Source of the DNA: Vicugna pacos
Taxonomy: Eukaryota > Chordata > Mammalia > Artiodactyla > Camelidae
Length of the DNA: 64,000 nt
Direction: 5' to 3'
NCBI RefSeq assembly: GCF_048564905.1
Contig: NC_133006.1
Location: 23,156,001 to 23,220,000, forward strand
Both the position numbers and the translations under genes were made by a program. Positions 36,281-49,582 of this stretch are shown in pieces. Within the stretch, counting starts at the first letter, position 1, and each line of letters begins with the position of its first letter. The notes below the pieces were generated by a model that saw only the letters and a list, made by a program, of their open reading frames with translations, made no database searches and had not been told where the DNA came from.

Positions 36281-37095
36281 GTAAGTCTCATGAATGTACC
36301 TCTCTGTGTACCTAAGCATGGTTTCAAATGTACTATGCCTTTCACTTCAGCTTCCAAGGATCATGTTTCTCAACTCCGATATGTGCTTCTTTTACATGAC
36401 TTCCTCTCCAGTCTTACTTTGCAACTGAAGTTTCCCTTCTCATTGGCTATTTAATTATCCCCGAAAATTGCTCTTCGATTTGTCCTGTAATTGCAATGTT
36501 TGCAGATATTCCTTTGGAGTCAATAACTTTTACTATTATATATACCTTTGGAGTAATGGCTTTTCTGAGTGGCTGAAGTGAAACTTTTTCCGAGACATGC
36601 TCAGGTCATTTGATTTAGGCTCACCTCACTGTCATTTAATACTTTTTTTTTCCTTTTCATGGAACTTAGTTAAAATTTTCATTTAGGCATAGTTGAAAGA
36701 GAAATTCACACGCCCACTGTTATATATTCATCGAGTGATGAAAGTATTCTTACTACTGCGACCAAGGGGATACACCCTATGGTACCGCTAGAAGCAGTGG
36801 TGTGAGATCCTCCAATTCATTGTTTGTGGCTGCTTTGTATCACTTAGATGTCATAAAAACCCAACTGAACATACAGATTAAGTAAAGGAAAAGTACTTAC
36901 TGTATCTTCCAAACTCAAGCAGAAAAGCCTAATTGTATCTAAAGGGATAAGGGACATTAGAAAGCTTAGCACAGGAAATGCTATTAGTAAAAAAAAAGTT
37001 CTCAGTCAAGAATATTCATTCATTTTATCTTTGTTTTCATTTTGAGGGAAACATTGTTCCGATAAAACTGAGCTCTGAACCACTGGACATGTATG

Positions 37096-37131
37096 AGTGT
37101 GTGTGTGTGTGTGCGTGTGTGTGTGTGTGTG
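37096..37131. repeat. (TG)n before exon A, copy 2
   Basis: Contains one TGCG interruption. Confidence 0.9.
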
Positions 37132-37274
37132 ACTTCATGCAATGGTATCTGATTGTGTGTATCTGTGTGCACATCCACGTGGGTTCAAATTGAAATATAA
37201 ATTCTGTGTTAAATGTGAATTACTTTTCCATTTTTACATTATATTTACATTGATCTCTCCATTTTATTTTTCAG

Positions 37275-37295
37275 AAAGACCTCCGAAAACAGTAG
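37275..37295 (+). CDS. Micro-exon A, copy 2: ERPPKTV (21 nt)
   Basis: Donor 'gtaagt'. Differs from copy 1 by two changes, both altering the protein (Q to P and R to T). Preceded by a (TG)n tract at 37096. Confidence 0.75.
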   Translation, partial: KDLRKQ

Positions 37296-37618
37296 GTAAG
37301 TTTTCAAAAGATCTGTTTCTCCTAACCCCATGTGAATGATGGTTTCTCACTGAATTAACAATTCCTGCCCTTTAATCTGTGTCTATCTATTGTCTCGCTC
37401 TTCTCATGGATGCCTACCTTTCCCTCACATTAAATGTTCATGCAGTTCTTTCTTAAGTTACCTTAAGTTAACTTCCTTTCAATTTCCCAACCTTCCATTA
37501 TTTTCCATTCCTTCTTTTTTTATTCCATAGCATTCCTTCCCTATGACATTGGCTTTTTCTGTTTTCTGGAGACTTACAATAGGTTTCCTGAGAAGTTGGT
37601 GAGATGAAAGGCATTAGG

Positions 37619-37671
37619 TTGATAAGCACATTGTGTGTTGATAAGCACATTGTGTTGATAAGCACATTGTG
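37619..37671. repeat. 17-bp minisatellite, three units (copy 2 only)
   Basis: Three copies of TTGATAAGCACATTGTG, the second preceded by an extra TG. Copies 1, 3 and 4 have one unit here. A young, copy-specific expansion. Confidence 0.9.
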
Positions 37672-38626
37672 TTTATGAAACACGTCCCAACACAGAAACT
37701 CTGTAACATATACCAAGTTGAAGGGACTATTGCTTTGCCAATGATATTTCCCCAAACATTTAGCAGTGACAGAAGGTGTCTGTCATGTGAGTGATGTTTA
37801 TCATCCATTGTCCTCTCAAATAAGACTTAATATCAGTCATCAGCTATTGTGAATTTGGGGCTTTTTTATCCACTGCTCTTTAATATGTTATTGAAGCATT
37901 TCCAGGTTTAGCAATAATTTTACGTGATTCTCTTGGGAAAATTTTAATGTAAAATGATAGTGCTTTTTCTATTTTTGCATTTTCAATAATACAATTTTAA
38001 TTGTGTCAAATTGAATTTCCTGATAAATAATGGTAGAAAGACTTCTAGTTCAGGAAAAGCTCTATTAAAATATATCTCTAAGATATCAGTTTTCATTTTG
38101 CATGAGAGGCAATTACCTAATATGATGTTAAAGACTTTCATAATACAAAATAGTTTTTTTATGGCACTATAGTTGATTTTCAATACTGTAATTTTTTCAC
38201 CAGTATAGCAAAATGATTCAGTGATATATACACGTATAATGAGTGGTGGGAATGTGTATGGTGTAGACACTATGGGAGACACTATGAAGGTTCCTTTAAA
38301 AACTGAAAATACAGATAGCATAAGATCTTGCAATCCACTCCTATGCTGAGTTATAGACTGTAACTGTGGTGATTATAGACTTCACCATAGAAGTTCTCTT
38401 CATTTCATTTCCCACTTGAAAGTACTATTAGCTGATTATATCTTAAAAATGAATAATGAGAAACTAACTAAGAATAAAAGTGATTAAACTTTTTCAAAAG
38501 ATTACCTCTGGAACAAATGTTCCTACAATTCTCTCTCAGTGTAGTGAAATGATTCAGTTTATGCCTCTCTCTGTTTCTGGAGAACATCCTTGAGCAAAAG
38601 TGTGGGTTTCATCTCTCGGTTCTCAG

Positions 38627-38655
38627 AGTGTGTGTGTGTGTGTGTGTGGGTGTGT
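38627..38655. repeat. (TG)n before exon B, copy 2
   Basis: TG tract 176 nt before the exon at 38832. Confidence 0.9.
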
Positions 38656-38831
38656 GCACGAGCGCGCTCCTGTTTGTATGTACGTTTTCTATATGTGTGC
38701 TACTGTTTTGTGTATTTCTGGTTTTGAATAAGATTCAGTTTGATTTTAAATATGAATTTTAAAATAATTTTCAATTCTCTTTTTCTTTCTTTCTTGGATC
38801 TTTTCATAGATCTTTTCGTTTTGTTTTTCAG

Positions 38832-38852
38832 ATGAACTACGAAGACAATATG
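38832..38852 (+). CDS. Micro-exon B, copy 2: DELRRQY (21 nt)
   Basis: Acceptor 'tttgtttttcag', donor 'gtaaat'. Codes DELRRQY, close to the E-E-L-(R/K)-W-(R/K) heptad of BTN stalks. It is the single counterpart of B1/B2 in copy 1 and identical in copies 3 and 4. Confidence 0.76.
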
Positions 38853-41119
38853 GTAAATGTTTTTAATGCACATTGTTCCATACCTTTCTAACTATTTCTA
38901 ACTTTTCCTACCTTTCTATCTATATAAAAGTTCCTGGCACATCCTTCTCCTCTTCCCTCTCCAATATTTTGGATAAGGACCACTCTCATATTAATGTCTT
39001 CCTTCTATATTTCCTATTTCACTCCCTAATTCTCCTTGTTTTTCACTGTATGCCTTTTATTTCTTTTTTTTTTTTTTTTAGTTCTTCAGATACTTGCCCT
39101 GATTGATTATTATATTTGTAGAGATGTCTGGCATTAGGCGGGTCACTACATCACTTCCATTCTATATATGTTTTCTGGCAAATGACCACTGAGGTAGAAT
39201 TTCCATCACCTTTCAACTTCTGGGGAGAATAACTATGCAACTGAAGGTGATCCAACTTAAGTGAAAAGAAGGCTCCAATTTGCCGAGTAAAATTTCTCAA
39301 CCTTCTGATCTTTCAAGGACAATAAATTGACGTCATTCTTGGTCAAGTGTGAGCTCTAAACTAACTCTACAGCTCACCTGGATCATATTACCCAATAGTT
39401 CCCAAGTATACAAAAGTATTACCTAATATTTTGTGACCTCTTTTCTTTCAAAATTATTAGCTCTGCAAAATGTAATTTTTCTTAATGAGTTTAGAGGGAC
39501 TTTACCTGCTAAGGGAAGGGCATTTCATTACATATCTATCATTAATAAATGATATTTCAAAATAAAATGTTATTTCATTAATGTGAGAAGTGAAGTTTGG
39601 GGGAAAATTTTTAAAAGTTTTTCAGAAAACACTGATTTAAACAATAATTTTTTACCTCCTCTATCCTCTTGAGATTTTCCATCTACACTTTTGTTTCAGG
39701 AGAAATTCAGTTTAGCCATGTATCTCTTCACAGTTTATAGGAGGCTCAAAGTGGTGACTGTTCCATTAGCCCCTGCGCACAGCAGGGCCCTTTACTGTAT
39801 GTTTTCTCATCACTTTTTAAGTATATCTTCGCTATATTCCTTTACGTTAGTATTTTATTTTGAACTAACCTAGAAGAGCCAACACAGCCCAATAGGAACT
39901 CCTATTCTACCTCCTCTTATGGAAAAGTTTCCAATCTTAGATCCTTTGCAAAATAGAAGTTATGGAATTAAAACTACAATACTTCTCATTGGTTATATGG
40001 ACTTCAAACTTTAAGGCTTGAAATCTCATAAATGTACGCCCATTTGAACCTAAGAGAAAACTAAGTAAATACAATATATTTTTGAAGCCCTCGCTTCCTC
40101 CCTTCCTGACATTATCGTCTTACATGGAATGAGTTGCTGTTTTCTTATTTTCATTGACGGATCAGTGTGAAGAGGGTAAAGTCATGGCTCATAAGGTATT
40201 TCACTGTGTGCTAGAGCATGCTTTCATTTGTTTCTTGTACCTTTGCCTTCAATACTCAATTTCCCTATTCCCCAACACCATTGTACATAGGGCTTACGTG
40301 TCTGTCTTCCTGTTTAGTCTTTCCAAATGAAGTTTGCCTTCTCCTTTGTTTTTTAATTTCTCCCATTAGCACTTCTGTGATTTCTCTTCTGGATGCTATC
40401 TAGGCAGATTTTTTTGGTCATTAAAAGTTACTAATAATACATTTCAATGATTTGCCTTTTCCAAGCTTGTGAAGTGTGAGTTTTCTCCAATATATTCTCA
40501 GTCCTTGATATACAAATGCTTTCAAACCAACATTTGGCACTTAAACTCCATCTTTTCATGAGTTTTTATTAAGGCATGCCTCAGTAGGCTTTAGCTACAA
40601 TAGAATGTCATATCACATGAAGTTATTTATTGATCGGTTGAGAGAAATGTGAATAGAATCATCCAGGAAAAGATCCCTGAATTTCCTCTACAAGACTGGT
40701 TCATGATGTTAATTCAATGTACATGTCTTCTTCACACAACTTAGGTATTACAATAATGAAGTTGACTGCATACATGTATTAACAGGCAAAGAAGTATTAT
40801 AGGTAATAAGCCAAATAATAATAGCTCTAGTAATGTCAAAATAAAGGACATTTTAAAAATGTGCACTTCAGAACTGTTACTATGATACTTTTCCTTAAAT
40901 TAGATGATATTTATTTTTATTCCTATTCTCCTTTGGGAGAATGTTTTCTTGACAAAATCAGCTCTAATTCACTGTGTGTATGGTGTGTGTGTGCCCCTCT
41001 GTGTGCGTGTACCTGCATTCAGATAATTGAACTTTATATGTATATATTTTGTAACAACTTTGGTTTCCTGGTTTTCCATTTCCATATTATTGACATTAAT
41101 CTTCCATTTTTTTTTAAAG

Positions 41120-41179
41120 AACCTCAAGGAAGACATGATAAGTATTCTAAAAACTCTGATGACAGGATTCTAAAAAATG
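41120..41179 (+). CDS. Micro-exon A' (long), copy 2 (60 nt)
   Basis: Same 20 residues as at 28845. The internal donor-derived duplication is present in the same form, so it predates the 12-kb amplification. Confidence 0.72.
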
Positions 41180-42571
41180 GTAAGTATTCTAAAAACGGTA
41201 GAATCCCTTTTTCACGGCTGATTTCTTGAGCCCTTAACATTCCCAGTACTTAATCCCTATGCTTTTCTTTGTCTTACCCTTCTCCTGGATGTCGACCTTT
41301 ACCTCTCCCAATTTTAGGTATGGACCTCCCATAAAATGTTCTCTCCATCTAGTCTCCACTTGTACAATCCATTTCAAGTCCTCATTTTTCCATCCTATTA
41401 TCATTTCTTTCCTGTTAACAATACCTTTGTGTGTTTTTACATACTTTTTACACTCTCTAAAAAGTTGATGAGATTATGGACATCAGTGTATGCAAGGCAC
41501 TGGGTTCCACTCTGTTTAACTTCCAGGAAACATCCGTAGTTAGGTCCTCCGTTACTTTCCAATTTCAATGGCCCACATTTGTTTTGATAATACTTCCCCA
41601 AAGCTGCAGAGATCAAAGATGCCTAAGAGGCTCGGTGAAGTTTACCTATTAATTTTCGCTTCAAAGCCTGTGTAAATTCTCCTCTCTCCTTCTTGAGGCA
41701 CATTCCTCCACTGTGCTTGAATATATACCCTAGCACCCTTAGGTTTAAGAATATCTCCAGTGGTGTTCTTGGAAGTTTTTCTTTCATCTTTTTCTTCTTT
41801 GTTTTTTGTTTTGCACTTTGAATGACACAATGAACACCTCAACAACCAGAAACCTGTTTAATGTTTACAAAAGAAGTTTAAATAGCAAGAAATGTTCAAT
41901 TGTTTCTCTCTCTCTCTCTCTCTCAATTCTCATCTCTTGATGTGAAAGATAAGGAAATCATTGCCCTGGAAAGTTTCCAAAGAATTTTTTTAAAACAATT
42001 GTGTAATATTTTTAAATTTTAACATCTTTTCATGACAGTTTTCAGTGATAAGCATTATTTGTAAAATAATAGAATTCAGGCATATATCAAATTAACGTAC
42101 ATAGCAAGATTTACAAGACTGTCATTACAGGTAGGTTTGGGGAAGATGGGTGCCATTACTCTGTCCTTCCTCATTTCTTTCCAACTACCTCTCTTCTGAA
42201 TGAGTTGGTGTTTGTTTTCTATGAGTCCTGAAAAACGACAAAGTTCTGATGCAAGACCAATGATGCGTAGCACTTTTATCTCTGAGAGAGGGCGCCGATA
42301 GCTCTTAGGTATTACAATATGAATAGGTATTACGTGATACCATTTTCACTCTTATTCTTTCTGACACACAGCATATATAGAAGAGCAACAATATTTCCTC
42401 TTCCTGGTGAAATGATCTTTGAATCTCCTGGTTCCAGTGCTCAGAAATGTGTGTCAGTTAGGACCCCTCAGAAATGTATTGCAGTGTTTGAAAATTTAAA
42501 ACTCCTCTCTTTCTGACATTCTCTCCTCATTTTGAGGGAATTGCTTATTTTTTTACTTAAACAGTAACTGT

Positions 42572-42717
42572 CCTGGTAGTAGCTCACAGTGAAAAAGAAT
42601 ATGAAAATGAATACATGTATATTCATGTATGACTGAAAAATTGTGGTGAACACCACAAATTGACTCAACATTGAAAACTGTCTATAACTCAATAAAATTT
42701 AAAAAAAAACAAAAAGG
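42572..42717 (+). mobile_element. L1 3' end (copy 2)
   Basis: Orthologous insertion with the same flanking 11-bp duplication. It shares the derived 'gtggtgaacaccac' with copy 1. Confidence 0.9.
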
Positions 42718-43736
42718 ACAGTAACTGTGAGGAGAAGAAAGCAAATCTAGTTATTGTTTATCCCTGTGTATCTGGTCATGCTTTCACTGTTTATTGGAAT
42801 CTTGTCTGCAATGCTCAATTGCCATCTTCTCCAAATGCAATATACACATATTCTTGTATGATTTTGACTCATCTATTCGCTTTTCAGTGGATGTTAGGCA
42901 AATTAATTAGTTATACAGTGTTCCGCATTGGTACTTCTGTGTCTGGTCCTGTTGCGTCAGTCTCTGTAGACATTTTCTTCCTCTCTAGTTAATCCAAATA
43001 ATCACATACCTCTGAAGCACCGTCATTTTCAGATCTGTAATGTTTGTCTGAGAGACATACAAGCCCTGTAACTTAGAATTTGTGTCACTGGCAATGACTA
43101 TTTCATTTCCCTTTGTCTCTTGAGATTTAATTCACGTGCCCTTCATTTAGGCATGAATTGAAATAGAAACCCACGAATACAGGGTGATGTGTTCATCGAC
43201 TGACATAAAAGTGAATAGAGAGACTCAATACATACAGTGTGTAATCTCTAGTAGGGTTTTCTAGTCTTCTAATTCAGCGTTTGTGTCCAGTTTATTGAAC
43301 ATAACTACCCTGATCACTGAATAAACGTGGCAGCAGCCAAATAGTTTTTTATATTTTGCAAAATATATAATGAAGGTATAACTAATATCAGACATATTTA
43401 AGCATTTTTTAAAAAGGTAATCTCCAGGACTAAGAGTCCTAAAACTGTCTATCAATGTAGTGAAATCATTTAGTTCAAACCGCTCTCCATTTCTAGAAAA
43501 TATCCCTGTGCAGAGTAAGGGTTTGGTCACTGTGGATGTGTGAGTGTTTGTGTGTGTGTTTCTGTGAATATTTCCTCCTGTGACTATAGGCCTGTTCCAT
43601 GAATGTTTTCCTGTTTTTTGTGTGTGTACCTGACTACTAAACATTTAGTTGTCAGTGCAAAATCTTGAATAAAATTGAATTCTGTTTGTTTCTCTTTCTT
43701 TTGATATTTCCTTGGACTTTTCATTTTGTTTTTCAG

Positions 43737-43757
43737 ATGTTTCCGGAAAACCAATTG
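43737..43757 (+). CDS. Micro-exon B, subunit 2, copy 2: DVSGKPI (21 nt)
   Basis: Identical exon and near-identical flanks to 31465. It lies in the segment where copies 1 and 2 are almost the same. Confidence 0.73.
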
Positions 43758-43982
43758 GTAACTATTCTCACATTCTTTGCCCCATAACCCTTTAAATGAG
43801 TTCTGACTTTCCTGCCTTTCTATCTGTATGCCACCAATTGGCTCATCCTTCCTTTCTTCCCTCTCCAATTTTTGGATCTCAACTACAATATTCATTTCTT
43901 CCATATCTTCTTCCCCAATTCCATCAATTCCCTTTTATTCTTTTGTACTACAAACATTTTCTTCTTTGTAACCATAAGGGGT

Positions 43983-44050
43983 TCTTCCTTTCTTCCTTCC
44001 TACCTTCCTTCCTTCCTTCCTTTCTGCCTCTCTCTCTCTCTCTGTGTCTC

Positions 44051-44093
<43 letters not shown>

Positions 44094-44101
44094 ATTTCTT
44101 T
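43983..44101. repeat. TTCC/CT pyrimidine tract (copy 2)
   Basis: Looks identical to copy 1, which is notable because such tracts normally change length quickly. Supports very recent exchange between copies 1 and 2. Confidence 0.9.
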
Positions 44102-46135
44102 TTTAATGTTTCCAGGGAATGGCCCTGATTTGCTTTTGATATTTGCAGAGATGAGGGTTAGTAGGCTGATCATGACATTGCTTCAGTCCTATGTATATAT
44201 TTTATGCAGATGACCCCAGAGATAGGATCTCTTTGAAATTTCTGATTATACAACTGATACCAACTAAAGCTGCAGTGGAGCAAAAACACAAAATTTCCTG
44301 AGTATCTTTTCTCCACCTTACGCTCTTTCAAAAGCTAAACTTCAGATGTCGTTCCTTGGTCAAGTGTGAACTCTAAGGTGACTCTCCCATTCACCCTGAT
44401 CCTATTACCCAGTTGTCCCCAGGTAAACACATGATTTACATCCCATTGTACGGCCTCATTTCTTTCCAAATTACTATTTCTGCAAACTGTAGATTTTCTG
44501 AATACCTTTAGAAGGGCTTTGCCTGTTAACAGAATGTTACCTGATAACATATTGTCATTAATAAAATGTTGTGTCAGTGACATGAAAAGTAATCTTGCGT
44601 GGGAAATTTTAAAAGGGTTCTTCAGAAAATACAAAGTTAAACACTAAGTTTTAACTCAGTCTCCTCTTGATAGTTTTCATATACGTTTTTGTTTTGGGAG
44701 AAATTCAGTTCAGCCATGTATCCCTCTACACTTTGCAGAGGCTACCAGTGGTGACTGCTCCATTACCCCATGTGTACAGAAGGGCCCTTTACTGTCTGTT
44801 TCCTCATCACTTTTCAAATATGTCTCCCCTCTATTTCTTCACATCAGTGTTTTTTTCTGACAAAGGCTGAGCGACCCACACACGACATGATTGTATTTCT
44901 AACCCCAAAGAACTCCCATTCTCCCTCCTCTTGGTGGGCCGTTTCAAATCATACATCCTCTTGCACAAAGGACTGTGAGGAATTAAAACTGCATGACTTC
45001 TCACTAGTGAGATGGATTTTGAAACCTTATGGTTCCAACTCTTATGAATGTGATTCCATTTGAACCCAAGAGAAAAACCAAGAAAGGGTTTCACATGTTT
45101 AAGCTCCTCCCTACCTGGCTTGACTTGTTATTTCGAATGAATTTGAAGGGTTTTTTCTTCCTTTATTGACCAGTTAGTGTGTAGAGGAAAGAAGCATGTC
45201 TCATCAATATTTCACTGTGCACCCAAGCATGCTTTCACCTGTTTCGTATCATTTTTCTTCAGTACGCAACTTTTGTCTTCCTCAACACCATCCGACATAG
45301 AACGTCCATAATTTATCTTATTATTTAGTTTTCCCTAGTGAAGCATGGCTTCTGTATTTGTTACCCAATTTTCCCCTTATCAACTTTGTGATTTCTCTTA
45401 CTGAGACAATGTAAGCAGACATTACTTTTGAGTCTACAAAATGTTAGTCATGATACATTTCTGCATCTTGCCACGTCCGGGCTTCTGAAGTGTGACTTTT
45501 CTCCCTTATATGCTCAGCCCTTTGATGTACCACCACTCGCACTATCGTTCAGTACTTAAACCCTGTCTCTTCACGTCAGTTCATTAACAACGGCTCCACT
45601 TTGGCTTTAGCAAAAACAGAAATTCCCATTACAGACGGGTGTGTATCCATCAGTTGACAAAACTGTGACTAGAATCACCTGGGAAACAAACCTGCATTTC
45701 TCTACAACACTGATACAAAATGCTAACTTACTGTTCCTGGCTTCTACTAAGTCTTAGGTATTACAGTAATGAAGTAGGCTCCATCTATTTCGTCACACTT
45801 TAAGAGAGTATTAGAGTTCAATGCAAATACTAAGAGCGCTACTACATTCAATATAGGTGAAGAATATTTTTAAAAAGTAACTTTCAAAACGAGTATTTTA
45901 ATAACCATCCTCCATTAAGAGAATACTTTTAAATATTACCCCTACTCTTCTTTGGGAGTATAGTCTCCTGACAAAATGAGCCTCATCCACTGCACGTGTG
46001 TGTGTTTGTGTGTGTCTGTGTTTATCTGCATTCAGCTAGTTATCAATTTATTGTGAAGTTTGTCAAACAATGTTGTTTCTTGGTTTTCCATTTCCATAGT
46101 ATTGACCTTAATATTTCCATGTTATTTTTCTATAG

Positions 46136-46153
46136 AAATTCAGGAACGAAACG
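46136..46153 (+). CDS. Micro-exon A, subunit 3, copy 2: EIQERN (18 nt)
   Basis: Identical to the exon at 33864, donor 'gtacgt'. Confidence 0.65.
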
Positions 46154-46219
46154 GTACGTATTCTAAAAGTTGTAACTCACTAGCTTCTTTCACATGACTG
46201 AAATATTAGGTTGTTTATC

Positions 46220-46380
46220 GTGGGGAGGAGGGTACAGGTCAAGTAGAAAATTGCATGCTTAGCTTGCACAAGGCCCTGGCTTCAATTCATAGTACCTCCT
46301 CTAAAACTAAATCAATAAACCTAATTACTTCTCCTCCCTTTCACCCACCCTCCTCACAAATATATGTATATATGTATAAA
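46220..46380 (+). mobile_element. Camelid tRNA-derived SINE (copy 2)
   Basis: Same insertion site and target duplication as copy 1, at +12272. Confidence 0.85.
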
Positions 46381-47845
46381 TTGTTTATCTCTCTCTCCCT
46401 ATTCTCACCTTTAGAGGTGAGAGACCAAGAATCCATTGCCTGGGAAGTTGCCAAAGAGATTTTCTTTTTCCTTGTACAACAGGATGTAGTCCTTACATCT
46501 TTAATATCTTTCAATGGCAGTTTTCAGTGATAATGTTTATTCCAAAGATAATTCCATTCAGGAATAGATCAAATTAATGCAAGTACACACTTGATATGAC
46601 TACCGTTACAGGTAGATGTTTGGACAGATCTGTCCCTTTACTGTGTTCTTCCTCATCTCTTTTCAAGTACCTCTCTTGTGAACGAGTGCGGGTTGGTGTT
46701 CTGTGTACCCTGATAAAGAAGTAAGGTCCAATGCCAGGCCAATAATTGATGTGACTTTTACACCTGAGGGAGGCCTATACTACCTCTTTGCATGAAGTCA
46801 TTTTCAATCACATTTTTGGGGACACACAGGCATACACAGAAGTGCAAAAATACTTTTTCTACTTGGTGAAATGAGCTTTGAATGTCATGGCTCCGTTGCT
46901 CAGAAATGTGTGTCAGTTAGGACCCCAGCAAAAAGAATGTCAGTGTTTGAAAATTTTAACCTCCTTCCTTTCCAACAGTTTATCCACATTTAAGGGAATT
47001 CTTTGTTTTTTCACTTGATCAGTAAATGAGAGGAGAAAAAGGCAAATCCTGTTAATGTTTGCCCCTGTATATCTGGTCATGCTTTCATTTGTTATTGTCA
47101 CCTTGTTCAGTGCCCAATCACTGTCTTCAAATTCGGTATACACATAATCTTGCAAGAATTGTCTCGTCTATTTGCTTTTCAGCGGATGTTTCCCACATTC
47201 ATTAGCTATTCAATTTTTCCCATTGGTACTTCTGTGCTGTGTCCTGTGGTTGCAGTCTCTGCACACATTCTCTTCTTGTCAAATTAATGCTTGTAAGCAG
47301 ATACCTCTGGAGTACTATCATTTTCGGTGTGGCTGATGCGTAATGTGTTTGTCCAAGATGTGTTCATGTTCTGTGATTTAGAACTTGTATCACTGGTGTT
47401 GAATATTTCATGTCCCTTTCATACATGAGATTTAATTCAGATGAGCTTCCTTTTGCCTTGGGTTGAAATACAAGCCCACAAAAATCGGGGAATATGTTCC
47501 CTGATTTACGTAAATGTGAATAGAGAGGTCCAGTACATGAACGCATGGACTCTCTAGAAGGGGGTCAGCCCTCTCATTCAGCGTTTGTGTCCAGTTTATT
47601 GAACATAGCTACCCTGATCCCTGAACACATGTAGTAGCAGCCAAACAGCTTATAATATCTGACAAAATAAATAATGAAAGCCTAATGTCAAAATATTTAA
47701 TAACTTTTAAAAGGTAACCCCCAGGACTAACAGTCCTAACATTCTCTCTCAATGTGGAAAAATCACTCAGTTTAAGCCCCTGTCCGTTTCTGGAGAATAC
47801 TTTTGCACCAAGTGAGGGTTTGGTGACTGTGGATGTGTGGGCGTG

Positions 47846-47848
<3 letters not shown>

Positions 47849-47882
<34 letters not shown>
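47849..47882. repeat. (TG)n before AVSGKPV exon, copy 2
   Basis: Same position as 35576 in copy 1. Confidence 0.9.
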
Positions 47883-47884
<2 letters not shown>

Positions 47885-48060
47885 CTGTGAATATTTGCTC
47901 CTGTGACTATAGGCCTGTTCCATGTATGTTTCCCTGTTTTTTTGTGTGTGTACCTGACTACTAAACATTTAGTTGTCAGTGCAAAAGCTTGAACAAAATT
48001 GAATTCTATTTGTTTTTCTTTCTTTTGATATTTCCCTGGACTTTTCATTTTGTTTTTCAG

Positions 48061-48081
48061 CTGTTTCCGGAAAACCAGTCG
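48061..48081 (+). CDS. Micro-exon B, subunit 3, copy 2: AVSGKPV (21 nt)
   Basis: Identical exon to 35789. The intron 25 nt upstream shares 'ccctgg' with copy 3, against 'ccttgg' in copy 1, a marker used below for mosaicism. Confidence 0.73.
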
Positions 48082-48525
48082 GTAACTATTCTCGCATTCT
48101 TTGCCCCATAACCCTTTAAATGAGTGCTAACTTTCCTGCCTTTGTATCTACATGCCACCAATTGGCTCATCCTTCTCTTCTTCCCTCTCCAATATCTGGA
48201 TCTCAACTACACCAATATCAATTTCTTCCTTGTCTTCTTACCGATTTCATCAATTCCCTTTTATCCTTTTGTATTAGAAACCTTTTCTCCTCTGTAACCG
48301 TTAGGGGTGTTTGTTTCTTTTGGGATGTCCCTCTATGTCCCTTAGACATGAAAAGGTGTATGGGAGTGAAATACACTTTGACTGGGCAGACGGTCTCTGA
48401 AATTTGCAGTTTCAGTTCTCAGAAGACAAGTCTCAGAAACAGCTATGGAAATGCTTGAAAATTTGTCCTTTTGCTTTCTGACACTGTGTCCCATTTTGAG
48501 TGAATGATTTCTTTCTTTCCTTTAG

Positions 48526-48552
48526 TTAATGACAAATGTGAAGAAGAAAATG
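48526..48552 (+). CDS. Micro-exon C, copy 3: VNDKCEEEN (27 nt)
   Basis: Unchanged coding sequence, donor 'gtaagt'. The downstream intron shares 'tccgttatg' with copy 4, where copies 1 and 2 have 'tccgatatg'. Confidence 0.75.
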
Positions 48553-49368
48553 GTAAGTCTCATGAATGTACCTCTCTGTGTACCTAAGCATGGTTTCAAA
48601 TGTACTTATGCCTTTCACTTCAGCTTCCAAGGATCATGTTTCTCAACTCCGTTATGTGCTTCTTTTACATGACTTCCTCTCCAGTCTTACTTTGCAACTG
48701 AAGTTTCCCTTCTCATTGGCTATTTAATTATCCCCGAAAATTGCTCTTCGATTTGTCCTGTAATTGCAATGTTTGCAGATATTCCTTTGGAGTCAATAAC
48801 TTTTACTATTATATATACCTTTGGAGTAATGGCTTTTCTGAGTGGCTGAAGTGAAACTTTTTCCGAGACATGCTCAGGTCATTTGATTTAGGCTCACCTC
48901 ACTGTCATTTAATACTTTTTTTTTTCCTTTTCTTGGAACTTAGTTAAAATTTTCATTTAGGCATAGTTGAAAGAGAAATTCACACGCCCACTGTTATATA
49001 TTCATCGAGTGATGAAAGTATTCTTACTACTGCGACCAAGGGGATACACCCTATGGTACCGCTAGAAGCAGTGGTGTGAGATCCTCCAATTCATTGTTTG
49101 TGGCTGCTTTGTATCACTTAGATGTCATAAAAACCCAACTGAACATACAGATTAAGTAAAGGAAAAGTACTTACTGCATCTTCCAAACTCAAGCAGAAAA
49201 GCCTAATTGTATCTAAAGGGATAAGGGACATTAGAAAGCTTAGCACAGGAAATGCTATTAGTAAAAAAAAAGTTCTCAGTCAAGAATATTCATTCATTTT
49301 ATCTTTGTTTTCATTTTGAGGGAAACATTGTTCCGATAAAACTGAGCTCTGAACCACTGGACATGTAT

Positions 49369-49370
<2 letters not shown>

Positions 49371-49419
<49 letters not shown>
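49371..49419. repeat. (TG)n before exon A, copy 3
   Basis: The longest pure TG tract in the window, about 49 nt. Confidence 0.92.
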
Positions 49420-49420
<1 letters not shown>

Positions 49421-49561
49421 CTTCATGCAATGGTATCTGATTGTGTGTATCTGTGTGCACATCCACGTGGGTTCAAATTGAAATATAAATTCTGTGTTAA
49501 ATTTGAACTACTTTCCCATTTTACATTATATTTACATTGATCTCTCCATTTTATTTTTCAG

Positions 49562-49582
49562 AAAGACCTCAGAAAACAGTAG
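49562..49582 (+). CDS. Micro-exon A, copy 3: ERPQKTV (21 nt)
   Basis: Intermediate allele: Q as in copies 1 and 4, T as in copy 2. Preceded by the longest TG tract of the array (49371-49419). Confidence 0.75.
   Translation, partial: KDLRKQ

Larger units (their letters stand above)
36049..48320 (+). repeat. Higher-order repeat copy 2 (12272 bp)
   Basis: Collinear with copy 1 at a constant +12272/12273 offset from about 27400 onward. The stretch equivalent to 29300-36000 looks almost base-for-base identical to copy 1. Seven micro-exons. Confidence 0.95.
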
